Source: Ashinkailepas kermadecensis
Taxonomy: Eukaryota > Arthropoda > Thecostraca > Neolepadidae
NCBI GenBank assembly: GCA_034440615.1
Contig: JAOTOM010003826.1
Span: 79,501 to 143,500, forward strand
DNA: 64,000 nt
Reading direction: 5' to 3'
A model generated the notes under the pieces. The model made no database searches and was not told where the DNA came from. It saw only the letters and a program-made list of their open reading frames with translations. Positions 1 through 9,127 of this stretch are shown here, piece after piece; the first letter of the stretch is position 1; every line of letters begins with the position of its first letter. The position numbers and the translations under genes were made by a program.

Positions 1-229
1 GACGGACTCCCCCTGTACGCCTAGGCCACAGACAGATGATGATGTACGCCTGCGACGCAGACTGATGCCCTCCTGCGCCCGTGGCACATATGGGTTTCCG
101 TGTCAGATGGGCCCCTGTGGCTCTTATTAAGCCTTAATACTTTAAGTCCATGACCCAGGCGGACTACCACGCTGGTGGTGCAGTTGCTTGTGGTTCGGCG
201 CCCGTGGGTGGCGTTGTGTCTAATGATCG
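1..229. other. no gene recognised, GC-rich flank of minisatellite
   Basis: Mixed-composition sequence leading into the 39-bp array. The copy near 200-230 is a diverged partial unit. No splice-bounded coding segment or RNA gene is recognisable. Confidence 0.4.
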
Positions 230-440
230 AGGCTGCGCACCGACCGTGTGGGCGGTGTTGCGCCCGTGGGACGATACACGGGTCGTGTGGGCGGTGGTGC
301 GCCCGTGGGACAATACACCCGCCATGTGGGTGGTGGTGCGCCCGTGGGACGATACACCGGCCGTGTGTGCGGTGTGGCGCCCGTGGGACGATACACCGGC
401 CGTGTGGGCGGTGTTGCCCCCACGGGATGGTACACCAGTC
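230..440. repeat. 39-bp minisatellite, about 5 copies
   Basis: Tandem units of 39 bp built around the core GCGCCCGTGGGACGATACAC, with point differences between units. Because 39 is a multiple of three and the unit lacks stops, several frames stay open on both strands (repeats of 13 residues). These frames are by-products of the repeat and are not called as genes. Confidence 0.9.
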
Positions 441-1024
441 GTTTCCGAGTGGCCATGGCCGTGAGCCGTTGCAGTCTTTATTGGTGCACTGCCTGGCGGC
501 CTCGGTCGACGAGGTTCCTCGTGCGCGAGACACTGGGCCGGCAGGCCGCTATGTGGCGACAGACATACCGCGGCGAGCCGCAGCGGCCAATGCGGCTGTG
601 GCCAGCGCTGTCCGCCATTTCAGGAATCAGTTTTGTACCTGCGGAGATGATAGCGAATCAGCAGCTCTCAGGTCGGTGTCACGTCTGACTCCTCGTACCT
701 CGCGGGAAGGTTGTAGTATCAGATGAGTTCTGAAGTAATTTGTGATATGCTGTGAGATTTGTCCGATCTGACACGCTAAAGTCATAAGGTACAACACCAA
801 GGATGGTCGTAATTATTTCAACGGGTGTCATGTGTAGGTTCAGTAAGAATATGAAGTGAACCACGAGTGTGTGGGAATTTGTTTACACCACGGTCCAAAG
901 ACGGATGTTTTAAATCAAATACATTTAATGAAATATATTGTTTTCTCCTGTGTCATCTTCCTTGCAACTGATTCATTTCATATTTATACTTAAATTGACT
1001 TCATAGGTTTGAGTTACTGGATAC
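441..1024. other. no gene recognised
   Basis: GC-rich up to about 720, then abruptly AT-rich. I see no coding, RNA or repeat feature that I can support. Confidence 0.4.
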
Positions 1025-1100
1025 GCATAGGATCATGTGTATGTATTCGATAGGCGTAGGATCATGTGTATGTATTCTATAGGCGTAGGATCATATGTAT
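1025..1100. repeat. 29-bp tandem repeat, 2.6 copies
   Basis: Units begin at about 1025, 1054 and 1083 and share the core TAGGATCATGTGTATGTATT. They differ by one or two substitutions each. Confidence 0.85.
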
Positions 1101-1392
1101 CAACATATGTAAATAAATACACGACGCGGTACGCATATGAATGACCAGAGAGAAGCCGTTAAAAAATGACGCTGATCCAATATTTTGCCTTCAACATTGA
1201 CGATGAAGATGATTCATATCTTTACAAAACGTACTAGACAATTGAGAAGTACCGATGGTTTCATCAAACAACAGAAGCCGATAAGAAACTAAGAGTGCCG
1301 GAAGAAAATCCAAATATTTTCTGGATCGCAAGCAGAAGTGGGCAAAACTGATAGGCATTTCACCAAAGAGGCTGAACACTTATCCATGCGGT

Positions 1393-2235
1393 TTTATCGT
1401 ACGATTGAACAAGAAAACAGAAGATGTACAGGTCACATACGAACAAAGTATGTATCAGAGCATTTCTCTGGAGCGTCATCTTGAGGAGCTGGCCATACAC
1501 CACCTGATCTTGGTTGTCCGGGGTACATAGCTTTCCTGGAAGCTCTTCAGGCCAAACAGACGTTTGCAAAGACTAGTGGAAAAGGTATTCGCCCAAACAG
1601 AGCGCTGCCCTTGGATAAGGAAGACTAAGGTAAACTGTGGGAGACGGGTACAGTTGGAAAGTCATCTCAAAAAGCCGTGTTGGAAACCTTTTGGTTGGAT
1701 TTCACAGCTGGCCTTCGTTTGTGTGGCTTTGATGAGCATAAACAACCGATATTGGACCATGTTGTATTAAGGAAAATACGCAAGAGACTTTCCGGGGGTT
1801 CTCAGAGAGTACAAACACGAGACGAGAACATGGTGCCGACGGGCCATTACAGCTGAAGCTCTTCTGCATATGCATGCCAGATGTGAACAGGCTGCGCTGT
1901 TTGGTGGAAATATGAGGGTAACAGAACATGAGGGAATTAACATCGAAGGAGAGGCCTTATCTTGCCATCAACCACCTGAAGGCATGAAAACCATTCAAAG
2001 GTCACCCATTGGGCAGAAACGCACTGGCTGGCATGATGCAGGGTTCGCCGGTAGACGCTGGTCGGGTGGTTGGTTGGCTGGTTGATCATTTGGGCTTAGG
2101 GGCTCATCTACTACATTAGGCATACAAGCTGGTCTGGTGGACAAAAGGCAAAGTAATAACAGCGCAAGGAAAACAGTCGCCAAGCGCCTCCTTGATCAAG
2201 ATATGCCGCAAGAAGATATCGTGCAACTGACAGGT
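1393..2235 (+). pseudogene. decayed Crypton/DUF3504-type tyrosine recombinase
   Basis: Protein-level remains of a tyrosine recombinase of the Crypton/DUF3504 type (the domain also found in KCTD1, QRICH1 and ZMYM proteins) are spread over several frames. In order: 1393-1515 reads like the helical core-binding part (RLNKKTED...SLERHLEE). 1563-1850 carries GKGIRPNRALPL and the catalytic-core start with FWLDFTAGLRLCGFDEHKQ, where the Arg at 1716 would be the first catalytic arginine. 1991-2062 reads PLGRNALAGMMQ. 2128-2235 reads SNNSARKTVAKRLLDQDMP then DIVQLTG. It is clearly broken: a TAA at 1626-1628, frame changes between segments, a 58-bp retroposon at 2070-2127, and a TAA at 2236 just where the family has TGHK. 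The usual His of the NHSARKT box is Asn (2158). The tyrosine-bearing end is not recognisable, although GVSFNDRVFNINNW at about 2397-2438 resembles the C-terminal tails of such proteins. Family assignment is from recalled motifs, not a search. Confidence 0.72.
2070..2127 (-). mobile_element. 58-bp tail-only SINE/retroposon in recombinase relic
   Basis: On the minus strand this reads as the conserved tail GAGCCCCTAAGCCCAAAT followed by an ATCAACCAGCCAACCAA end. It is flanked by 13-bp direct repeats, GCTGGTCGGGTGG (2057-2069) and GCTGGTCTGGTGG (2128-2140), with one mismatch, as expected for target-primed insertion. Removing the insert and one repeat copy rejoins the recombinase frame on either side, so the insertion is younger than the recombinase. 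Confidence 0.85.
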
Positions 2236-2238
2236 TAA

Positions 2239-2918
2239 ACGTCGGCGTCATCATTGGCATCCCATGCAGGGGCTGGCATGCACTTGTGGAAGGGAATGAC
2301 GCTCGCTGCAGCTAGTGCATCGACGTCGGTCAGCAGTGGCCGAACTTGCAAGTCCTCGCACAAGCTGAACCGACAAGCCGCCATGGCAATACATTCGGCG
2401 TTTCCTTCAACGACCGCGTGTTTAACATCAATAACTGGCATCTGCATTATGCGTATGCTTGTGTGGTTGCTGATTGTAACATGATACATGGCATGGCGAA
2501 TGCAAGGGATGTTGGTTTTCGGAATTACTTTGCTGTTTCGAACATGGGTGTTATTAACCAGTTGATGCGCGTAATAATGCAGATATATATGCACTCATTT
2601 TCTGTCACCTTTCTCTGCACTTATAAGAAAGATGTGTGGAATTTTACCGAATTCAAATAACTACATTTAGTTTCGTCAGCTGATCACAATTCGTGCCATA
2701 ATGCACGCCATGGCAAGAAGCGGTGGAGTGGGTGTGGGTTCAATATGTGTGAATGTGTACCTGTGGTTTAGCACCTGCATTGCATCTACCTTTTCAGGAA
2801 AGCACGTGCGTTGAGCGTGCTCGGATACCTTGGCGTGAGAGAAGCACTGTTTCTACTGACGTGAGCTCTTTTGAGCTGGGCATGTATTTTTTCCAGCCGC
2901 AGTCGTGTCAGCTTCTTC
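2239..2918. other. possible 3' remainder of the recombinase element, otherwise no gene
   Basis: 2385-2450 may encode the C-terminal tail of the recombinase on the + strand. An antisense open frame at 2235-2594 overlaps it and has no recognisable domain. Nothing else is supported. Confidence 0.35.
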
Positions 2919-3374
2919 TCACGAGCTGTAGCATAGATGTCGAATGCTTGTCAGCAATCCTGAATCGGTGGATTTACATCCTGCGCTTGGTCGTGCCCGC
3001 TTGATTTCTTTGTTTTCCATGTGCAGAAGTTCTGCACTCGATTGATCGTCCATGATTGTGAGATAAAGGTGCTGAGCCGTATCATTGTCAATGTTTCGCA
3101 AGGCTATGGTCTCGCCATTTGGGTTTACCAACGTCACCGCAGGAATGCTCATATTAATCACCTGCATAACGTTCAGGTTTAAGGAGAACATTCGCCACAT
3201 TTGAAGCGGATTTTTCAACAACACCATTGCGCTAATGTTAGACCTTGTTCTTGTAGCCATCGCAGTAGGGAGTGAGAGCAGTTTGACCCATTGAGGTGTT
3301 TCTGAGATAACTCCTAAACCGCATAGGATATCGTTTTGAAATGTGTTATGCCTTCCGATAATTGATAAGCGCAC
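2919..3374 (-). CDS. unrecognised 151-codon open frame (doubtful)
   Basis: An open frame of 151 codons in otherwise AT-moderate DNA, with ordinary-looking amino-acid composition (for example VTLVNPNGETIALRNIDND near its middle) and no low-complexity or tandem repeat. I recognise no domain. It lies next to the recombinase relic and could be another fragment of the same or a different mobile element, an unrelated exon, or chance. No splice sites or promoter were identified for it. Confidence 0.22.
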   Translation of the reverse strand: MRLSIIGRHNTFQNDILCGLGVISETPQWVKLLSLPTAMATRTRSNISAMVLLKNPLQMWRMFSLNLNVMQVINMSIPAVTLVNPNGETIALRNIDNDTAQHLYLTIMDDQSSAELLHMENKEIKRARPSAGCKSTDSGLLTSIRHLCYSS

Positions 3375-4334
3375 ATTGTGTCAATAAATAGAGGTCCAGT
3401 CTGTTGGTTGAAGAGCTAGGACAGATCAAATTCAAGTCACGACTTGGGCTCATTGCGGTTTTCGGATGTATATTGAAGCATTTGTCATGAACAAGCCGTG
3501 CAAGATATAATCAAACACGACTTGTGTGTACGTAGACAAATTATTGTCGAAAAGTGGAAGAATACGAGAAGTTACCTTAGATTAGATGTTGAGCTCAAAT
3601 TGAAATTCAAGCTGAAAGTTGTTGGCCCTGCATAACTTCGTGAATAAGTATTATTTTATGACTGGAATGCATGTAATGGCGAGTTATGTCCTTTAATGGT
3701 TTTCCGAGTTTTAATTCGATATCAGGTCGGGGCAATGATATATGATCCGAAAAAGTCCCGAGGGCACACGGGTCCCAGACTCTCTTTAGGCTAAAAACAG
3801 ACTTGCGAAGTGAAAATGGCCAAACGTGGACAATTTTACGTCCCGATATCATTTTAGATGTTGTTGAAATCCATCAATTTTTTAAAAGGGAATGTTGACT
3901 GAAACATTTTGAGGTTCGTGTTCTCAAAATTATGAAAGCAGGGGAGAGCATTCGTGTTTGCTTTCACGGTACCCATTATCTTTTCGTGAGCACAATATGT
4001 TTAGAAAGTCGTCAGCTTCAACAGTGTATCATATTTACATGTGCGCCGACCTGACCAGTGACCCTGACCTTTGCTTTATATATGTGTGCTTGATTAAACC
4101 TTCAGTTTGCATGTCATCTATTTTGAAGCACGGTGTCGCGTTTGCTTCATGACTAGAGTCTGAAAACTACAGCGAAGACATGGTGACTGACCGCACCCTG
4201 ACATTGGACTGTTCGACCTGACCTGGAAGGTATACCAAATAAAGGTAGATAAAATTGTCCAAATAATTCCGAAGCTTCAAGAATGGAGCTACATCATGTC
4301 GCTTACGGCATCTCTATCTAACTTAGAACAAATG
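3375..4334. other. no gene recognised
   Basis: AT-moderate unique-looking sequence. Open frames are short and without recognisable domains. Confidence 0.4.
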
Positions 4335-4348
4335 TTGGTGCAGGGGTC

Positions 4349-4526
4349 GGGGGCCGCGGTAGCTCAGTTGCTAGAGCGTCGGACTCTTGGTCGCAAGATT
4401 GTGGGTTCGAATCTCACAACCGACGGCATTTACCGAGTCCACCCGCGACCAATCGGCGTGAGAGGTTGGCGACGCTATATAACCTAGCGGTTGAATGCGT
4501 CTTAAAAGAACCCAAGGTTCTTCTTC
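4349..4526 (+). mobile_element. full-length SINE, tRNA-Lys-like head (type B)
   Basis: The 5' part is tRNA-derived: box A-like GTAGCTCAGTTGCTAGAGC and box B-like GTGGGTTCGAATCTC, with a CTT-like anticodon loop (Lys assignment tentative). It is followed by a central segment CGCGACCAATCGGCGTGAGA and a tail hairpin (GACGC at 4471-4475 pairing with GCGTC at 4497-4501), ending in AAAAGAACCCAAGGTTC. Perfect 14-bp target-site duplications TTGGTGCAGGGGTC lie at 4335-4348 and 4527-4540. This is a 178-bp complete insertion, presumably Pol III transcribed when active. Confidence 0.92.
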
Positions 4527-4540
4527 TTGGTGCAGGGGTC

Positions 4541-5229
4541 AAATTTCCCTCCCCGCACTGCCAAGGGTAGGAAGTGTGTACTCATTGTTAGGGTTAAGGC
4601 GGAGGGGGAGGGAAGCAACTCCCCAGCGCTCGCTGGTTCCACCGATGTTCATGTTGACCTTATGCATAGTTCCATTGGTGATTGCTAGACTTGGTCGGTC
4701 GGCCGTGTCCAGGCACGCTTCGATGGCTCCTAGCATTTTGCAGCCGGAGAGGTGGTCGGCTCGTAACTGGCCCGATAAGTTCGAGGCTGCTGGCTGTGAC
4801 GATCTTGCCGCAACACTCACGGCACACTCGCCGCTCAATCACACGCTTGAAATTTCGCCATCTAGTGCAGGTTCCACGCAACAAGCTCTTCAGCATGGAC
4901 AGACCATGGCCTACAAATGACATGCTATAAAATATCTAGATTATTATCTCCACTAGTGTATGGCATCCACACATGCGTTGGTGGCATGCCCAACTCGATC
5001 AATAGCAACTGTAGCGGTCCGACTCACACACCGTTTTACGTGTGGGGTTCACAAAGTGCAAGCCACGCGATTGGTACCGACTGATGCTTCGCGGTCAATA
5101 GTTCAGTAAGAAACGGAGCCGTTGTCAACCAACTTTCCTCGGCTGGCTTCGGATCTGCGATTACCTAATCTCAGTGCGCCTCTGCGACTCTTGGGACGCG
5201 TTGAACACCGCTGACAAAGCAACTAAGCC
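4541..5229. other. no gene recognised
   Basis: Unique-looking sequence between the SINE and the LINE remnant. Open frames here are short, overlap on both strands and show no domain. Confidence 0.4.
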
Positions 5230-6236
5230 TGCGAGATGAACGATATCCGAATCGTATTGTGATACCCAGCATAGTGGCCTAAGCAGTAAGGTTTTGAAAT
5301 TTGCGGATGATTTGAAGGTCTTTAGGGCAATAACAGGACACAATGAGCAGGTCTCGCTGCAGAAAGACTTGACAAACTTGTGAAGTGGTCCGAAAAATGG
5401 CAAATTTAATTTAATTTTAATAAGTGCAAAATCATGCATGTAGGTAGGCAGCATATGAAGGCTCCATACTTGATGGGTGGCCAAGTACTATCTGTGACTC
5501 AGCAGGAGAAGGACTTAGGTGTTATTTTGAACACAAAATTGGAGGCATCAGAACAGACCAAAGAAGCCAGGAAGAAGGCACTAAGAATGCTTGGGGCAAT
5601 AAATAGGAATGTAGCATACAAAAGTGAGGAAGTCATCAGGAACCTTTACTGTGCATATGTCAGTCCACATTTGGAATACTGTGTCCAAGCTTGGTCCCCT
5701 AGTTATGAAAAAGATTGTTGGTTTTTAGAGAGAATACAAAAGAGGGCAACACAAATGGTTAATGTCATAAGCAACCTGGCATATGAGGAAAGATTGAAGA
5801 AATTGAATATGTTTTTTTTCTTAGATATTGAAGGCTGAGAGGAGATCTCATCGAGGTCTTGAAATTTGTTCATGGTCAGGAACAGGGATATCTCAAGGAA
5901 ATGTTTGAATTTAACAGAAATGATGCAATTAGAGGTCATCAATTAAAAATTAAAGTTAATCACAGCAGGACAAGGTTAAGACAGTCTTTCTTCACCAACA
6001 GGGTAGTAGAACACTGAAACCAGCTGCCAGAAACCATTGTCAGTAGCAGCACACTGAACATCTTTAAAAACAACATAGACAATCATTATAAGAATAGAGG
6101 GCTTGCTTTTCGGTATTCTAGGGAGGGCTGATCGACGGATTTGGTGGGCAACTGGTTCAGTGTCCAGAGTGCAACCAAGAAGGGCCCTTGTGGTTCATAG
6201 TTGCACTGATCTTTTATGTCTTTATGTCTTTATATG
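5230..6236 (+). mobile_element. 5'-truncated CR1/L2-like LINE (reverse transcriptase end)
   Basis: This encodes the C-terminal half of a non-LTR reverse transcriptase. The catalytic FADD box is at 5300-5311, followed by LQKDL and the KWQ...NKCKIMHVG region at about 5355-5445. An open stretch at 5434-5838 contains KDLGVILNTKLEA and YVSPHLEYCVQAWSP, typical of the RT thumb in CR1/L2-type elements. A further frame at about 5830-6110 reads GDLIEVLKFVHG and RTRLRQSFFTNRVVEH. It is defective: frameshifts near 5380 and 5810 and a TGA in place of Trp at 6015-6017. A short 3' UTR ends in tandem TTTATGTC units (6213-6234), the usual microsatellite end of this group. The endonuclease and ORF1 are absent, consistent with 5' truncation. 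Confidence 0.88.
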
Positions 6237-6576
6237 GCAAGACCTAACAGATGATCACTAACGAATTCGATTGACTTAGCGTGTCACTGTTGTGTTTCAT
6301 AATATCGGCATGAACTTCGTCAGAGATGTAAGGTTATATGTACCGGACAGTGTGGCATTAGTCGAGCAGTGTGTCCACATCCAGTCGGTCCAACAGACGC
6401 ACGCACTTTGACGCCTGCAGCACTATTTTCTCGCGGCACCTCCTCTTCCATCCGACTGGGCACACGTCTGACGCGGCGACCCAACTGCAGGTCTTGTTGC
6501 GCAGACTGGTCGGAGCGTCCTAAAGCCTTGTTTTGTAAGCATCTTGCAACTAACCAACTAGCTAATCAACCTCCTT
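6237..6576. other. no gene recognised
   Basis: Unique-looking flank downstream of the LINE. No supported feature. Confidence 0.4.
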
Positions 6577-6590
6577 TGTAAGCCTCTTGT

Positions 6591-6652
6591 ATGGGCGCTG
6601 TATAACCAATGCAGTTGATGCGCCCTAAAACCCAAATAACTAACTAACTAAC
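6591..6652 (+). mobile_element. 62-bp tail-only SINE/retroposon
   Basis: It starts ATGGGCGCTGTATAACC, contains GTTGATGCGCCCTAAAACCC and ends in (AACT)n. The stem GGGCGC (6593-6598) can pair with GCGCCC (6620-6625). Perfect 14-bp target-site duplications TGTAAGCCTCTTGT lie at 6577-6590 and 6653-6666. There is no tRNA head or coding part, so the whole insertion is the 3' tail. Confidence 0.9.
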
Positions 6653-6825
6653 TGTAAGCCTCTTGTTTTACAGTTCCCCAAAAACCTTGTATGGTCCGCA
6701 TCTGAGGCACGTTTGGAAGATGGCCGTCACCTCACGTGGCACCACCGTGATCCCTTCCTCATTGAACAGCTGCATCGAGTTGTTAGCGTAGTGAGCCGTT
6801 GCGAGATCGGGCGAACAGACATGTC

Positions 6826-7180
6826 CTGTGAGATAGCTATCCGTGAGGGAAGGCATGATGGAAGGCAGCAGAGGCGAGGCACATCGTGCCAGCAGACGTG
6901 TCCTGAGGGATAGTTATCCTTGAGATAGCTATCCGTGAGGGAAGGCATGATGGAAGGCAGCAGAGACGAGGCACATCGTGCCAGCAGACATGTCCTGAGG
7001 GATAGTTATCCTTGAGATAGCTATCCGTGAGGGAAGGCATGATGGAAGGCAGCAGAGACGAGGCACATCGTGCCAGCAGACATGTCCTGAGGGATAGTTA
7101 TCCTTGAGAGAATACAGCAGATGAAAGACAGATCGGGCCAGCAGACATGTCCTGAGTGATAGTTGTCCGTGAGGGAAGGC
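6826..7180. repeat. 92-bp tandem repeat, about 3 to 3.5 copies
   Basis: GGGATAGTTATCCTTGAG recurs at 6907, 6999 and 7091, an exact 92-bp spacing. Each full unit holds the near-palindromes GATAGTTATC and GATAGCTATC, so single strands could fold. Flanking partial units are diverged. Confidence 0.9.
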
Positions 7181-8689
7181 AGCAGGACCTTCTTCAAGCA
7201 TTTCTCTCGGTAAGATTTGCCATCAATATTGGCCGCACTCGGGAAGGTGACCGACCGGGTCGCACGTATAGGTGAGATGGTCACCCAGACCAGCAGCTTG
7301 TGGGCCTTTCCCCCCCTCTGTCGGTAGCTTACCTGGCTGGGTGTGTAATCTCTGGCACCTCTGTGACAGCAGGCAAGCCCTGAGAGACAACAACTTTATG
7401 TATTGTTTTCGGACCAAGATCAGCGGCTTCCTGACGTCCATTTTAATGGCTGTTTTCCCTTGAATCAAGTTCTTTGTGTGGCCTCTCGACTCAGAGCTTT
7501 TCAAAATAGAATCTCTCGATCGAGGTGCTCGCTTTAAAGTAGCATGCGATAGATGCTTTTGTCATGGGGGGATGTTTTACTGCACAATTTGTTACCAGCT
7601 CACGAATATTCTACTTGACTGAGAGTGTCATGTTGACTTTTTGTCGAATTTGCAAAAAAAAAGTTTCACACACTATCTGAGGCATGCACAGCATGCCCGA
7701 CTGCCACCCGTGACAATTTACAACCAAAATCAGTTCCGCTTCATTGTTCATATTTAAATGTAAAAAAATATATACTTAATGATCGCCCGTTAGTCCATTT
7801 CAGCGCACCTGCCTCCAGGGCATGCATTCCCGGAAGTCTGGCAGCTGAACCAGTTAGATGGTTCTAGTCGATGGATGTTGCCCATCTATTAACAGGGCAT
7901 CGGGCAAAGCTCCCTATTTTCGCAAAGCCATCTGCCTGGTACCGCCAAAGCCGGACGAAATGGTGCCTGTGCCCAGTACGTACGTGCCAGAAAGACCGGA
8001 GGTTTATCTTCAGGTCACAAAGTTATGTGAAGAAGCCATGGTGCTTGATGTGGACGTCGAGACTTAAGTAAATGAGGTTATGGGGATGGAGCATGCACGC
8101 ACGCCATGAGTGCTGGCACCTGTTTATGATTAATGGCTCGGATTCAGAGAGCGGCGGACTTGGCCCATGGCCCATGCCTCACGTGACCTGTCCAGCACAG
8201 TCATTCGAATGTCTTAAGTCCTCTGGACCTTGACTACCTACAATTTGTCATCCGATCCGATCCAATCCGAAACAACCGCTGTCATGTTCAGATGTTCCCA
8301 TCTGACGACGAAGACAATGTGGTGACTGAAGCTCGACGTAGTCATATACAGCATCCTTAAGAGTATAGATGCTCGTATCAGGCATGTCTGAATTTCCGTA
8401 ATGCATGGTCATCTTTGACTTGTGAAGAAAACAAATTATGTTGTTTATCTGAGAGAAAGACAGGCATTCGGCCATCGGCTGATACTTGAGCTGCGGTAGC
8501 TTGAGATACATGCGGGTGGTGTGGGGTACACGACGATTTGTTGATGCACGTGCCACTTGTGCACATTAGTAATGCCAGTGTAAAGCGATTTTTGGGGTCG
8601 GAGTCCAGATCCACCTACAACAAGACGGTGTAGGTGAACGAAGAGGCGCATTAACCCCAATGAGCATTGCCAATTAGCGCTCCTCATTA
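7181..8689. other. no gene recognised
   Basis: No domain-bearing frame, RNA gene or array was identified. A short run of TCCGA-like pentamers occurs near 8250-8270. Confidence 0.4.
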
Positions 8690-9127
8690 ATGGCTAACGC
8701 AGTACCAGCGCGCGTCCCGCCGACCCCGGCGTGCAGCACCACTACAAATTTGCACCACTGCAGTGGTGCAGCCAGCACGTTTGTCGCAGGCCTGCACGCG
8801 CCCGCCGCCGCCGGGGACGACGGGCCGCCAGCGTGGCTAACGACGGCCTGTCAACACCGCGGACCGGATGACCTGGTTTTCCTAGGGGGTGGCGGTGGCG
8901 CTGGCGGCGCAGTTTCCTCCGTCGTTGCCGCCGCCGCCGCCGTCGGCGTATTGATTGACCTCAATAGTGTCGGTCTGAAGGTGACGCGGTCACTGGACAT
9001 GCGGGTCAAATCGATGGTGACCGGAGCCGGGCCAGGAGGCCGGCCCGTCCAGATGCGGCCCGCGACATTTGCACAGGTGAACGCGAAACGCAACGGTCGG
9101 CGATCAAAGTTTCACGATGCTGGTCCG
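8690..9127 (+). other. GC-rich island with 146-codon open frame, not called as gene
   Basis: A GC-rich block with GGC/GCC runs (8885-8945). The open frame encodes low-complexity Gly/Ala sequence followed by about 60 more ordinary residues, but no domain is recognisable. GC-rich DNA keeps frames open by chance, and the opposite strand is open as well. An unannotated exon cannot be excluded. Confidence 0.3.

Noticed and set aside
2235..2594. 119-codon minus-strand frame
   Set aside because: It overlaps the likely C-terminal part of the recombinase relic on the other strand and has no domain.
4349..4430. Functional tRNA gene
   Set aside because: The tRNA-like segment continues into a SINE body and tail and is enclosed by a target-site duplication. 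The other tRNA-like segments at 13590, 15055, 19726, 27013 and 27407 are also SINE heads.
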